A DNA stretch of 64,000 bases from Micromonospora lutea (GCF_016863535.1 NZ_BOPB01000003.1:62001-126000); one strand, 5' to 3'; counted from the stretch's first letter, positions 54,549-62,169 are shown. Notes: generated from the letters alone by a model not told the origin. Program-made: numbers and translations.

Positions 54549-54650
54549 ATGATCGACTCCTCTGCCCAGGAGGGCAGCAGTAGCCAGCCGGGTAGGCCCC
54601 GGCATCCCCGCAGACCGACGACCCCGGGAGCCCTGAACCTCCCGTGTTGA
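54549..54650 (+). CDS. Candidate proline-periodic leader peptide upstream of CorC gene
   Basis: A 33-codon ORF, probably leaderless. It encodes prolines at positions 14, 17, 20, 23, 26 and 32, the first five exactly three residues apart, in an Arg/Ser/Thr-rich context. Its stop codon (54648-54650) overlaps the start of the CorC-family gene (GTG 54644 or TTG 54647). The Shine-Dalgarno of that gene lies inside this ORF and is paired in a hairpin. Such architecture is typical of translation-sensing leaders (compare MgtL of Salmonella mgtA). Not recognised as a known family. Confidence 0.5.
   Translation: MIDSSAQEGSSSQPGRPRHPRRPTTPGALNLPC
54625..54644 (+). promoter_or_regulatory. Hairpin masking the CorC ribosome-binding site
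   Basis: CGGGAG (54625-54630), the only Shine-Dalgarno candidate, pairs perfectly with CTCCCG (54639-54644), whose last base is the G of the GTG start. Ribosomes translating the leader ORF would melt it. Confidence 0.55.
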
Positions 54651-55996
54651 TCCTCGCCGGTCTTCTTCTGATCACTGTCTTGACCGTCGCGACGGGGTAC
54701 TTCGTCGCGCAGGAGTTCGGCTACGTCGCGGTCGACCGCGGCAAGCTGAAGCAACGCGCCGCCGAGGGTGACCAGGCGTCAGCCCGGGCCCTGGAGGTGA
54801 CCGGGCGGCTGTCGTTCATGCTCTCCGGCGCGCAGCTCGGCATCACCGTGACCGCCCTGCTGGTCGGTTACGCCGCCGAGCCCTACCTCGGCGCCGGCCT
54901 GGCCGAACTGCTCGGCGTGGCCGGCGTCTCCAGCAGCGTCAGCCTGCCGTTGTCGGTCGGCCTGGCCCTGGTCATCGCCACGGTGGTGCAGATGGTCGTG
55001 GGTGAGCTGGCCCCGAAGAACCTGGCCATCGCCCGTCCCGAACAGGTGGCTCGGGCCTTGGCCCGGTCCACCCTGGTCTACCTGGCCATCGCCGGCCCCC
55101 TGATCAAGCTCTTCGACAAGTCCGCGGTGCGACTGCTGCGGCGGGTCGGCATCGAGCCCATCGAGGAACTGCCCAGCGGCGCCACCCCGGAGGATCTGGA
55201 ACAGATCATCGCCGAGTCCCGGTTGGAGGGGCACCTCGACGCGGACATGTCGACCCTGCTGGACCGGGGGCTCGACTTCCGGGAGCTGACCGCCGGCGAG
55301 GCCATGGTGCCCCGGGTCGACGTGCACACCGTGCGGGCACACGAGCCGGTCAGTCGGGTGGTCGAGTTGCTCGACACCGGCCGCTCCCGATTCCCGGTAC
55401 GCGGTGCGGAGGGCGTCGACGACCTGGTCGGCGTGATCGGCATCGCCGACGTACTCCAGGTGCCACCGGCCGAACGCGCCACCACCCCGGTCAGCGCGGT
55501 GGCCGTACCTCCGCTGCTGGTGCCCGAGACGCTGCCGCTGCCCACGGTGCTGGACCGGCTCCGCTCGGGGCACCGGCAGCTCGCCTGTGTGGTCGACGAG
55601 TACGGCGGCTTCGCGGGTGTCATCACGCTGGAGGACATCGCCGAGGAACTGGTCGGTCCGATCCGCGACGAGGACGACCCGCCGGAGCGGGCCCCGGCGC
55701 GGCAGGAGGACGGATCATGGGTGGTGCCCGCCCGCTGGCGCATCGACGAGGTCGCCGACAGCACCGGCATCGCCCTGCCCGAAGGCCCCGAGTACGACAC
55801 CATCTCCGGGCTGGTCATGCGGGAGCTGGGTCGGGTACCCGAGGTCGGTGACCGGCTGGAGATCAGCCTGCCGGCCGACGGGGACAACGGCCAGGTCCCG
55901 CCGCGTGCCCTCGTCGAGGTGCTCGCGGTGGACCGGCACGTGGCCGATTCGGTCCGCCTCCAGCTCACCGAGGGGCCTGCGGAGGTGACGGCATGA
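54644..55996 (+). CDS. CNNM/CorC-family magnesium transporter (HlyC/CorC, MpfA-like)
   Basis: A 450-residue protein with an N-terminal DUF21 (CNNM) membrane domain of about four helices (LILAGLLLITVLTVATGYFV, LGITVTALLVGYAAEPYLGA, SLPLSVGLALVIATVVQMVV, then GELAPKNLAIARPEQVARAL, the family motif). It continues with a CBS pair (about 215-335) containing VVDEYGGFAGVITLEDIAEE, and a C-terminal CorC_HlyC domain with EYDTISGLVMRELGRVPEVG. Relatives move Mg2+ (export or Na+-coupled). The start is GTG at 54644 or TTG at 54647. The stop overlaps the next paralogue (ATGA). Confidence 0.92.
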   Translation: MLILAGLLLITVLTVATGYFVAQEFGYVAVDRGKLKQRAAEGDQASARALEVTGRLSFMLSGAQLGITVTALLVGYAAEPYLGAGLAELLGVAGVSSSVSLPLSVGLALVIATVVQMVVGELAPKNLAIARPEQVARALARSTLVYLAIAGPLIKLFDKSAVRLLRRVGIEPIEELPSGATPEDLEQIIAESRLEGHLDADMSTLLDRGLDFRELTAGEAMVPRVDVHTVRAHEPVSRVVELLDTGRSRFPVRGAEGVDDLVGVIGIADVLQVPPAERATTPVSAVAVPPLLVPETLPLPTVLDRLRSGHRQLACVVDEYGGFAGVITLEDIAEELVGPIRDEDDPPERAPARQEDGSWVVPARWRIDEVADSTGIALPEGPEYDTISGLVMRELGRVPEVGDRLEISLPADGDNGQVPPRALVEVLAVDRHVADSVRLQLTEGPAEVTA

Positions 55997-57060
55997 GCAC
56001 CGGCTTCGCCCTGATCACCTCCGTGATCCTGCTGGCGCTCAACGGCTTCTTCGTCGCCGCCGAGTTCGCCCTGGTGGCGAGCAAGCGCTACCGCCTGGAA
56101 CAGGCGGCGGTCAATGGCGGTCGGGCCGCTCGGGCGGCCCTCGACGGCGTACGCGAGCTGTCGCTGATGTTGGCCGGTGCGCAGCTCGGCATCACCCTGT
56201 GCACGCTGGGCCTCGGTGCCCTCGCCGAGCCGGCGATCGAACGGCTGGTCGGTCCGCTGCTGCACGCCGTCGGCCTGCCGTACGGCGCCAGCCATGTGAT
56301 CGCGCTGATCTTCGCGCTGAGCCTGGTCACCTTCCTGCACCTGGTGGTCGGCGAGATGGCCCCGAAGTCCTGGGCGATCACCCACCCGGAGCGGTCCGCG
56401 CTGCTGTTGGCACTGCCGTTCCGGGCCTTCGCCCGGGTCGCCCGTCCGGTGCTGTCGCTGCTGAACGCGGTGGCCAACGCGCTGCTGCGGCTGGTGAAGG
56501 TCAACCCGCAGGACCAGCTGGCCCAGGTGCACGGCCCCGACGAGCTGCGGATGCTGCTGGAGCAGTCCCGAGAACACGGGCTGCTCGGAGCCGCCCAGCA
56601 CGAACTGCTCACCAGCATGCTGGAGTTGCAGGGCACGACGGTTGCCCAGGTGATGGAACCGTTCGACCGGATCGTGACCGTCCGCCGCGACGACCCGGCG
56701 GGCCGTATCGAGCAGGTCAGCCGGGACAGCGGCCGGTCACGGTTGGCGGTGCTGGACGCCGCCGGTGACGTCTGCGGTCTGGTGCACGTCCGGGAGGCGG
56801 TGCGGGCCATGGCCGGCCGACCCGATGCCACCGCGGCCGACCTGATGAACGACGCCATCACCATCCGCGACACCGCCACCGTGACCGAGGCGGTGGCCGT
56901 GATGCGGGCCCGCCAGTCACAACTCGCCCTGGTCCGGAACGGTGGTGGTCCCACCAGGCCGGTCGGCTTCGTCGCCCTGGAGGACCTGTTGGAAGAGGTC
57001 ATCGGGGAGTTCGACGACGAGACCGACTCGATTCCGCGCGCGGTCCGCCGGCTCAGATAG
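55993..57060 (+). CDS. CNNM/CorC-family transporter, second copy lacking the CorC_HlyC domain
   Basis: A 355-residue paralogue of the preceding protein. It has the DUF21 domain (NGFFVAAEFALVASKRYRLE, VGEMAPKSWAITHPERSALL) and a CBS pair (about 205-335), but it ends right after GFVALEDLLEEVIGEFDDET without the C-terminal CorC_HlyC domain. The pair probably works as a heteromer, as adjacent DUF21 genes commonly do in actinobacteria. ATG start in a 4-nt overlap. Confidence 0.92.
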   Translation: MSTGFALITSVILLALNGFFVAAEFALVASKRYRLEQAAVNGGRAARAALDGVRELSLMLAGAQLGITLCTLGLGALAEPAIERLVGPLLHAVGLPYGASHVIALIFALSLVTFLHLVVGEMAPKSWAITHPERSALLLALPFRAFARVARPVLSLLNAVANALLRLVKVNPQDQLAQVHGPDELRMLLEQSREHGLLGAAQHELLTSMLELQGTTVAQVMEPFDRIVTVRRDDPAGRIEQVSRDSGRSRLAVLDAAGDVCGLVHVREAVRAMAGRPDATAADLMNDAITIRDTATVTEAVAVMRARQSQLALVRNGGGPTRPVGFVALEDLLEEVIGEFDDETDSIPRAVRRLR

Positions 57061-57064
57061 GGGC

Positions 57065-58018
57065 ATGCGGGTGCGGCTGACGGGGGTGTCACCGGGAGCA
57101 GGCGGCACGGGCCTGACGGTGCAGACCGCGCTGGCCAACCCGAGCACCCGCCCCGGCCTGCGACTGCCCGGGCGGGTGAACCTCGTCGCCGGTTCCGTCG
57201 ACGTGCCGGTCCTGCACGTCCGGCTCGGCCTGCTCAGCACGGCCGAGCCGGACGATCCGGAGGCGCCCCGCCGACTGGTGCAGTTCCATCAGGCGCAGGT
57301 GACCGGCGCGCTGGTGCTGCGGGCCGGCCGGGCCCGGTCGATTCCGTTCGAGTTCCCGGTGCCGTGGGAGACGCCGGTGACCACCCTGGGCGGGGTGCCG
57401 CTGCTCAGCCTGCGGATGGGGCTGCGTACCGAGGTGGCGATCGAGGCCACCCTGGACCAGGGCGCCCTGGTGCCGATCTTCGTCCATCCGCTGCCGACCC
57501 AGCAGCACGTGCTGGCCGCCCTGGACACGCTCGGCTTCACCGTCCGCCAGTCAGGGTTGGTCGACGGTCGGTTGCCCGGTGTGGCGCAGACCCTGCCCCT
57601 GCACCAGCGGTGGGGTTTCTGGGTCGGTCCGCTCTACGCCGGGCCGATCACCGAGCTGGAGGTGATCTTCGTGGCCAACTCCGCCGGCCTGGAGGTGATC
57701 CTCTGGTGCGACCGGCGGTTGGCGCTGGCCGGAATCACCCACACCAGCATCAGCCGGTTCCGGATCTGGCACGTCGGCGCCGACCAGCGGGACTGGGTGA
57801 GCACCGTGGACGGCTGGCTGCGTGAGGCGATCAACCGGCACGCCGCCGCGGCGGCGCACGCCGACTGGTCGGCCCCCATCACCGAGTCGGCCCACGTCAG
57901 CCGTCCGCCCGACCACCCCGTGCCGCCGGGTTCCGACCTCGACACCTCCGGCGGGACCGGCAGCAGCGGCGGTGGCGCGGCCGGCGGCAGCGGTGGCGGC
58001 GGCTCCGACGGCACCTGA
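57065..58018 (+). CDS. Sporulation-control protein Spo0M family (SpoOM, arrestin-like)
   Basis: A 317-residue cytoplasmic protein. Residues about 1-240 form the Spo0M arrestin-like beta-sandwich, with IPFEFPVPWETPVTTLGG and ALDTLGFTVRQSGLVDGRLP as characteristic blocks. The last about 60 residues are a Gly/Ser-rich disordered tail. In Bacillus, Spo0M affects sporulation and cell shape; the actinobacterial role is unknown. The ATG at 57065 lies 4 nt after the previous stop, so it may belong to the CorC operon. Confidence 0.88.
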   Translation: MRVRLTGVSPGAGGTGLTVQTALANPSTRPGLRLPGRVNLVAGSVDVPVLHVRLGLLSTAEPDDPEAPRRLVQFHQAQVTGALVLRAGRARSIPFEFPVPWETPVTTLGGVPLLSLRMGLRTEVAIEATLDQGALVPIFVHPLPTQQHVLAALDTLGFTVRQSGLVDGRLPGVAQTLPLHQRWGFWVGPLYAGPITELEVIFVANSAGLEVILWCDRRLALAGITHTSISRFRIWHVGADQRDWVSTVDGWLREAINRHAAAAAHADWSAPITESAHVSRPPDHPVPPGSDLDTSGGTGSSGGGAAGGSGGGGSDGT

Positions 58019-58051
58019 CCCGCCCGGCGCGGTGGACGCCGGTGCGGTGTT

Positions 58052-58099
58052 AGGAAGGGCCCCTTTTACTACCGGAGGCGTTAACAGGGTGCCCTTCCT
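58052..58099. terminator. Imperfect hairpin, dispersed-repeat type, between convergent genes
   Basis: AGGAAGGGC (58052-58060) pairs with GCCCTTCCT (58091-58099). Further CCC/GGG pairing continues inside, around CTTTTACTACCGGAGGCGTT. The right arm ends on the stop codon of the LysE gene. Sequences of this form (TTAGGAAGGGC...GCCCTTCCTTA) recur between genes in Micromonosporaceae as far as I recall. Confidence 0.7.
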
Positions 58100-58761
58100 T
58101 ACCCTTGGGCGAGCTTGAGACCGAAGCCGAGGAAGAGGGCACCCACGGCACTGGTCGCGCCGGCTGCCAACCGTCGTCGCCGACTGAACTGAGCGGCCAG
58201 GAACGTGCCCGCGAAGATCAGCGCGGTCAGGTAGAGCGCACTGGTCACCTGGGCGATCAGGCCGAGCAGCAGGAACGACAGCGCGGGCCAGGGGTAGGTC
58301 GGGTCGACGAACTGGATGAAGAACGAGACGAAGAAGAGGATCGCCTTCGGGTTGAGCAGGCTGATCACCAGCGCCTTGCGGAACGGGCTGCGCATCGCCG
58401 CCGGCTCCGCGGCGTCGATCAGCCGCGGGGTGTTCGGGTCGTTGCGGTCCCGCCAGCGCCGCCAGGCTCCGCGCAGCATGGTCAACCCCACATAGCCCAG
58501 GTACGCGGCACCCGCGTACTTGATCACGAGGAAGATCGGGGGGTATGCCTTGAGCAGCGACGCCACCCCGGCGGCGGAGAGGAACATGAGTACCGCGTCG
58601 CCGACCCAGACACCGCTCGCCGCCTGATAACCGACGCCGACCCCACGCCGTGCGGCGGTGGCGAGGACGAACAGCGAGTTGGGGCCGGGCAGCAGCACGA
58701 TGGCCACGGTGCCCAGCACGTACGTCCAGATGTCGGTGATTCCCAGCACGCCCGACATCAT
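58099..58761 (-). CDS. LysE-family amino-acid exporter
   Basis: A 220-residue membrane protein with six helices. The N-terminal motif TVAIVLLPGPNSLFVLATAA is the LysE/RhtB signature, followed by GVGVGYQAASGVWVGDAVLM, and FRKALVISLLNPKAILFFVS marks the second half. RhtB/LeuE-type members export neutral or basic amino acids; the substrate is undetermined. The ATG at 58761 overlaps the stop of the upstream fusion gene (ATGA), giving translational coupling. Confidence 0.93.
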   Translation of the reverse strand: MMSGVLGITDIWTYVLGTVAIVLLPGPNSLFVLATAARRGVGVGYQAASGVWVGDAVLMFLSAAGVASLLKAYPPIFLVIKYAGAAYLGYVGLTMLRGAWRRWRDRNDPNTPRLIDAAEPAAMRSPFRKALVISLLNPKAILFFVSFFIQFVDPTYPWPALSFLLLGLIAQVTSALYLTALIFAGTFLAAQFSRRRRLAAGATSAVGALFLGFGLKLAQG

Positions 58762-60002
58762 CGGGGCGAGGTGGCTTGAGCACGAAGCCTTTCCCGGAGG
58801 CTGACCTGTGCTTTCGGCCACTCGTCGATGATCATCGAATACTGTACGGCGTCCCGCCAGGAGCCGTCCGGACGCTGCCGATCCATCCGCAGCACCCCCT
58901 CCCGGCGTGCGCCGAGCCGCTCCAGGGAACGCTGGGACCGTTCGTTGCGGATGTCGGTGTGCCAGACCACCCGCACCGCGCCCAGCTCGTCGAAGGCGCG
59001 GGTGAGCAGCAGCAGCTTCGCCTCGGTGTTGATCCCGGTACGCCACCACGAGCGGCCGAGCATGGTGTGCCCGATCGCCACCGAACGCCGTTCGGAGCTG
59101 ATTCCGTAATACGAGGTGGTGCCGACCACCGCCCCGGTGACCGCGCACCGCTGCACCCAGGCGACCCGGTCCCCGCGCTGCTGCTCGGTCAGGGCGGCGA
59201 CGATCACGTCCCGTACCTGTTCCGGCCCGGTCGGCAGCGGTCGGCTCAGGTGCCGCCAGACCTCGGCCTCGGCGGTGGCGGCGTACAACTCGTCGGTGTG
59301 TGACACATCGAGCGGCTCCAGCAGCACGTGTGCGCCGCGCAGCACCGCCGGCTCGTGCCAGGGCGAGTGGTTCGGGCGCAGATAGCCGGGCAGCGGTGCG
59401 GTGACTGCGGCATCGGGTTCCGGCAGGCCGGGGGTCAGCCGCAGCGGCACCACCCCGGCCCAGTGCGGCAGATCGAGGTCGGCCGGGTCGTCGCGGACCT
59501 GGCCGGTGCGGGTGCGCAGCGACACCTCCACCAGCGGCAGTGCCAGCACGGCGGTCTCGGCCAGTTCCCGCCGGTTCGCCGGGCGGCTGTCCGCCGCGCG
59601 ACCGGTGCCGGCCTTCTCCACCAGGGCGGTCAGCACGTCGGCCTTCTCGGCCGGGTCGGTGACCAGGTGGGCGATGCCGTGCGCGATCACCGAACGGTAG
59701 TTGGCGCTGTGGTGGAACTGGGAGCGACCGTAGACCAGCCCGTCGAGCAGCGTGACCGCGACGCAGACCGGCAGACCGTCGGCGCGGGCGGCGAGCAGCG
59801 GTCGGCTACCGGTGGAGCCGTGCAGGTAGAGCGTGTCGCCGATGCGCACGTGCAGCGTGGGCAGGACGCGGGGCTCGCCGTCCACGGTGAACCCGAGTGC
59901 GCAGTCGTACGCCTCGTCGAGCACCGCGTGCGTGGCCGTCCGGTCGTAACTCATCCGGTCCCGGGACCGGCTGGCGGTGGTGCGGGTGGTCTGCGGGTAC
60001 AT
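58758..60002 (-). CDS. Fusion: FMN-binding split-barrel (PNPOx-like) plus GNAT acetyltransferase
   Basis: A 414-residue two-domain protein. Residues about 15-200 are a pyridoxamine-5'-phosphate-oxidase-like FMN-binding split barrel (LGFTVDGEPRVLPTLHVRIG, LYLHGSTGSRPLLAA, YRSVIAHGIAHLV). Residues about 225-405 are a RimJ-type GNAT acetyltransferase (LLEPLDVSHTDELYAATAEA, SVAIGHTMLGRSWWRTGINT). ATG at 60002, AAGGTCGA 4 nt upstream. It is transcribed divergently from a MocR regulator with only 38 nt between the starts, so it is very likely the regulated target. The reaction is unknown. Confidence 0.88.
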   Translation of the reverse strand: MYPQTTRTTASRSRDRMSYDRTATHAVLDEAYDCALGFTVDGEPRVLPTLHVRIGDTLYLHGSTGSRPLLAARADGLPVCVAVTLLDGLVYGRSQFHHSANYRSVIAHGIAHLVTDPAEKADVLTALVEKAGTGRAADSRPANRRELAETAVLALPLVEVSLRTRTGQVRDDPADLDLPHWAGVVPLRLTPGLPEPDAAVTAPLPGYLRPNHSPWHEPAVLRGAHVLLEPLDVSHTDELYAATAEAEVWRHLSRPLPTGPEQVRDVIVAALTEQQRGDRVAWVQRCAVTGAVVGTTSYYGISSERRSVAIGHTMLGRSWWRTGINTEAKLLLLTRAFDELGAVRVVWHTDIRNERSQRSLERLGARREGVLRMDRQRPDGSWRDAVQYSMIIDEWPKAQVSLRERLRAQATSPR

Positions 60003-60019
60003 GCTTGCTTCGACCTTTG

Positions 60020-60032
60020 TTCTAGTACAGAA
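60020..60032. promoter_or_regulatory. Putative MocR operator in the divergent promoter
   Basis: TTCTAGTACAGAA, an inverted repeat TTCT-N5-AGAA in a strikingly AT-rich 38-nt gap between two divergent starts (60002 minus, 60041 plus). It overlaps the likely -10 region of both genes. Confidence 0.5.
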
Positions 60033-60040
60033 TATTGTTT

Positions 60041-61381
60041 GTGTCAGCACGCTATCAGGTCACCGGCGCGACAGCCGTCGAGATTTCGGCCAGCATCGAG
60101 TCCGGCATCCGCGAGGCGGCCCTCGCCCCCGGCGACTCCCTGCCACCGGTCCGCACCCTCGCCGCAGACCTCGCCGTCAGCCCGGCCACCGTCGCCCGCG
60201 CCTACGCTGAGCTGCGTCGTCGTGGGCTCGTCGTCACCGCCGGCCGGCACGGCACCCGGGTACGTCCCCGCCCGCCGGTCGCCGCCCGCCGGGCCGCGCT
60301 GCGCCCGCCGCCCGCACCCGGGCTGCGCGACCTGTCCCGAGGTGAACCCGACCGGCGACTACTGCCGCCGTTGGGTCGACACCTGGCCGCCCTCGCCGAT
60401 GTCGTCGGCGACCCGGTGGCCTATCCCGACCTCGGCGTACTCCCCGAGATGGCCGAATTGGCCGGGGCGCGGCTGCGTGCCGACGGGGTGCCCGCCGCCG
60501 GGCTGACCCTCACCGGCGGCGCACTGGACGGCATCGAGCGCCTCCTCGGCGCGCACCTGCGCCACGGTGACGCGGTCGCCGTGGAGGACCCGGGCTGGGC
60601 CGGGCTGCTCGACCTGCTCGCCGCCCTCGGGCTGCGGCCGATCGGGATGCCGATCGACGACGATGGGCCGATCGTCGCAGGAGTCGCGGCGGCCCTGGCC
60701 GCCGGAGCACGAGCGCTCATCGTGACCAGCCGGGCCCAGAACCCCACCGGCGCGGCGGTCTCCGCCGACCGGGCCAGAGCCCTGCGCGCCCTGCTCGCCG
60801 GACGAGCCGATCTGCTGTTGATCGAGGACGATCACGCCGCCGAGCTGGCCCGCGTACCGCTGCACCCGCTCGCCGGAGCGACCACCCACTGGGCCTTCCT
60901 CCGGTCGGTGAGCAAGCCCTTCGGCCCCGACCTGCGCCTGGCCGTGCTGGCCGGAGACGAGACCACGGTGGCGCGGGTTGCCGGCCGGGCCCGGGTCGGC
61001 GCCGGCTGGGTCTCCACCGTGCTGCAACGGCTCGTGCTGTCACTCTGGCGCGACCCGGCGACGGCCGCCCTGGTCGACCGGGCGGCAGAGAGCTACGAAC
61101 GGCGACGCAAGGCCCTGATCACCGCCCTGGCCGACCGGGGCCTGCCCGCGCACGGATGCACCGGCATCAACGTCTGGGTGCCGGTGGACGACGAGACCAG
61201 CGCGCTCACCGCCCTGCGTGACGCCGGCTGGGCGGTCGCGCCCGGCGTGCTCTACCGCCTCGCCGGCCCACCCGGACTGCGCATCACCGTCAGCGGCCTG
61301 CACGAGGAGGAGATCCCGGTGCTCGCCGAGGCGGTCGCCCGCGCGGCCCGTCCCACCCCAGCACCCGGCTTCACCGCCTGA
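60041..61381 (+). CDS. MocR/PdxR-family regulator (GntR HTH fused to aminotransferase domain)
   Basis: A 446-residue regulator. An N-terminal GntR-type winged helix (LPPVRTLAADLAVSPATVAR, about residues 30-70) is joined to a PLP-dependent type-I aminotransferase-like domain with IVTSRAQNPTGAAVSADRAR and the PLP Lys at about 291 in SVSKPFGPDLRL. MocR proteins sense PLP or an adduct. The start is GTG at 60041 (an in-frame TTG lies at 60035). The neighbour is a PNPOx-like fusion, which would link it to vitamin B6 or flavin metabolism. Confidence 0.92.
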   Translation: MSARYQVTGATAVEISASIESGIREAALAPGDSLPPVRTLAADLAVSPATVARAYAELRRRGLVVTAGRHGTRVRPRPPVAARRAALRPPPAPGLRDLSRGEPDRRLLPPLGRHLAALADVVGDPVAYPDLGVLPEMAELAGARLRADGVPAAGLTLTGGALDGIERLLGAHLRHGDAVAVEDPGWAGLLDLLAALGLRPIGMPIDDDGPIVAGVAAALAAGARALIVTSRAQNPTGAAVSADRARALRALLAGRADLLLIEDDHAAELARVPLHPLAGATTHWAFLRSVSKPFGPDLRLAVLAGDETTVARVAGRARVGAGWVSTVLQRLVLSLWRDPATAALVDRAAESYERRRKALITALADRGLPAHGCTGINVWVPVDDETSALTALRDAGWAVAPGVLYRLAGPPGLRITVSGLHEEEIPVLAEAVARAARPTPAPGFTA

Positions 61382-61457
61382 CCGGCAGGGGCCGTGCCCT
61401 GATCGGCACGACGCTGGCACGCCGTGCGCGGCGCCGGGCGAGACCTGGAACGTGAAA

Positions 61458-61500
61458 TCTTGGACAGTTCCTGTTAGCCGCTAACGGAAACTGTCCAAGA
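61458..61500. repeat. 43-bp near-perfect palindrome
   Basis: Arms of 21 bp (61458-61478 and 61480-61500) with two mismatches and a single central C. The outer part reads TCTTGGACAG, the inner part GTTAGCCGCTAAC. It could be a terminator for the MocR gene or a site of recombination or binding; there is no U-tract. Confidence 0.85.
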
Positions 61501-61575
61501 ATGGCTGGCAGACGGTGCAGCGTGCGCTGGTTGAGAAGGGGAGTGCGAGCTGCGGGGCTGTGGGCGTACCACTGG

Positions 61576-61761
61576 CTAGAGTTTCCGAAGGCCCTGCAAC
61601 CAGACGAAGACCGCGCGACGAGCGATCGCGTCGCCCCGGTCGTCGATTTGGTATCCCTCCAACCAGATCCAGCCGTCGTAGGTGCTCAGATCAAGCTCCC
61701 TGATCACCCGGAATCGGATGGGTCGGTGGAACTGCGGGCTTGCCGCTCGGGTCAGCCACAA
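61576..61761 (-). CDS. Small protein B of the GntR-linked module (start uncertain)
   Basis: Residues 1-61 from a TTG at 61761 (GGGAG 6 nt upstream): WLTRAASPQFHRPIRFRVIR, then a conserved block STYDGWIWLEGYQIDDRGDA and a basic end. The frame stays open to an ATG at 61899, but that part overlaps gene A in another frame and looks non-coding. I recall this TRAASPQF...RVIR...TYDGWxWLxGY pattern from actinobacterial hypothetical proteins next to GntR regulators. Function unknown. The lack of a standard start suggests either TTG use or early decay. Confidence 0.55.
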   Translation of the reverse strand: MWLTRAASPQFHRPIRFRVIRELDLSTYDGWIWLEGYQIDDRGDAIARRAVFVWLQGLRKL

Positions 61762-61936
61762 CAGATCTCCCGACCGAGGTGCGCCAGGCGTTGATGACCG
61801 CTGCCGCGTCGGCGAGGCTGGGGCAGACCGAGGCCGGCCGACACCGTGAGCAGACCGTGACGTGATGGGCGTCGATGACCGACCAGGCGAGTTGGACACG
61901 GAAGGGAACCTCAGGCCGGATCCGAGGCAGCGCCAC
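61691..61936 (-). CDS. Small Cys-rich protein A of the GntR-linked module
   Basis: An 81-residue protein from the GTG at 61936, which has GGGGAGGAGG 4 nt upstream. VQLAWSVIDAHHVTVCSRCR contains a His-His and a CxxC, and another Cys follows (ASVCPSLADAAAVINAWRTS), so a zinc-binding motif is possible. The C-terminal about 25 residues overlap protein B in a different frame. Family function unknown. Confidence 0.6.
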   Translation of the reverse strand: MALPRIRPEVPFRVQLAWSVIDAHHVTVCSRCRPASVCPSLADAAAVINAWRTSVGRSVVADPSGKPAVPPTHPIPGDQGA

Positions 61937-62144
61937 CGCGCCTCCTCCCCTCGCGCCGACAGAGCGCGAAGCGTGAGCGCCCCGATGCCGCTCTGCTCGA
62001 CCGCCCATGTTTACGCAGCGCCTGCGCCGGGCCGTCCTGTGCCACCGGGGGGCGAGGCTGCCCGTCCTGTCGGCCGTACCTGGTCGCCGGCTGCACGACA
62101 TCGATCGGTTCGGCTGGGCGGTGGAACCACTTCCACTGGGACAC
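61911..62144 (-). CDS. Small protein C, first gene of the GntR-linked module
   Basis: A 77-residue protein from the GTG at 62144; GGGAGG lies 5 nt upstream. It begins SQWKWFHRPAEPIDVVQPAT, then a Gln/Pro/Arg-rich middle and a strongly basic end (SGRSRFALCRREGRRRGG). It overlaps protein A by 26 bp. Aromatic-rich opening and good ribosome-binding site argue that it is real; no family recognised. It is divergent from the GntR/UTRA regulator across the operator region. Confidence 0.55.
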   Translation of the reverse strand: MSQWKWFHRPAEPIDVVQPATRYGRQDGQPRPPVAQDGPAQALRKHGRSSRAASGRSRFALCRREGRRRGGAASDPA

Positions 62145-62169
62145 GGATGCCTCCCTGGGTCCGTAGGGC

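Noticed and set aside
54471..54643. M-box or other Mg2+ riboswitch before the CorC gene
   Set aside because: No M-box consensus is present; the segment is better explained by a leader ORF and a hairpin over the ribosome-binding site.
61501..61575. Possible remnant of a DNA-binding protein gene after the 43-bp palindrome
   Set aside because: A short frame (QTVQRALVEKGSASCG) looks slightly like a helix-turn-helix, but it is too short and has no supporting signal.
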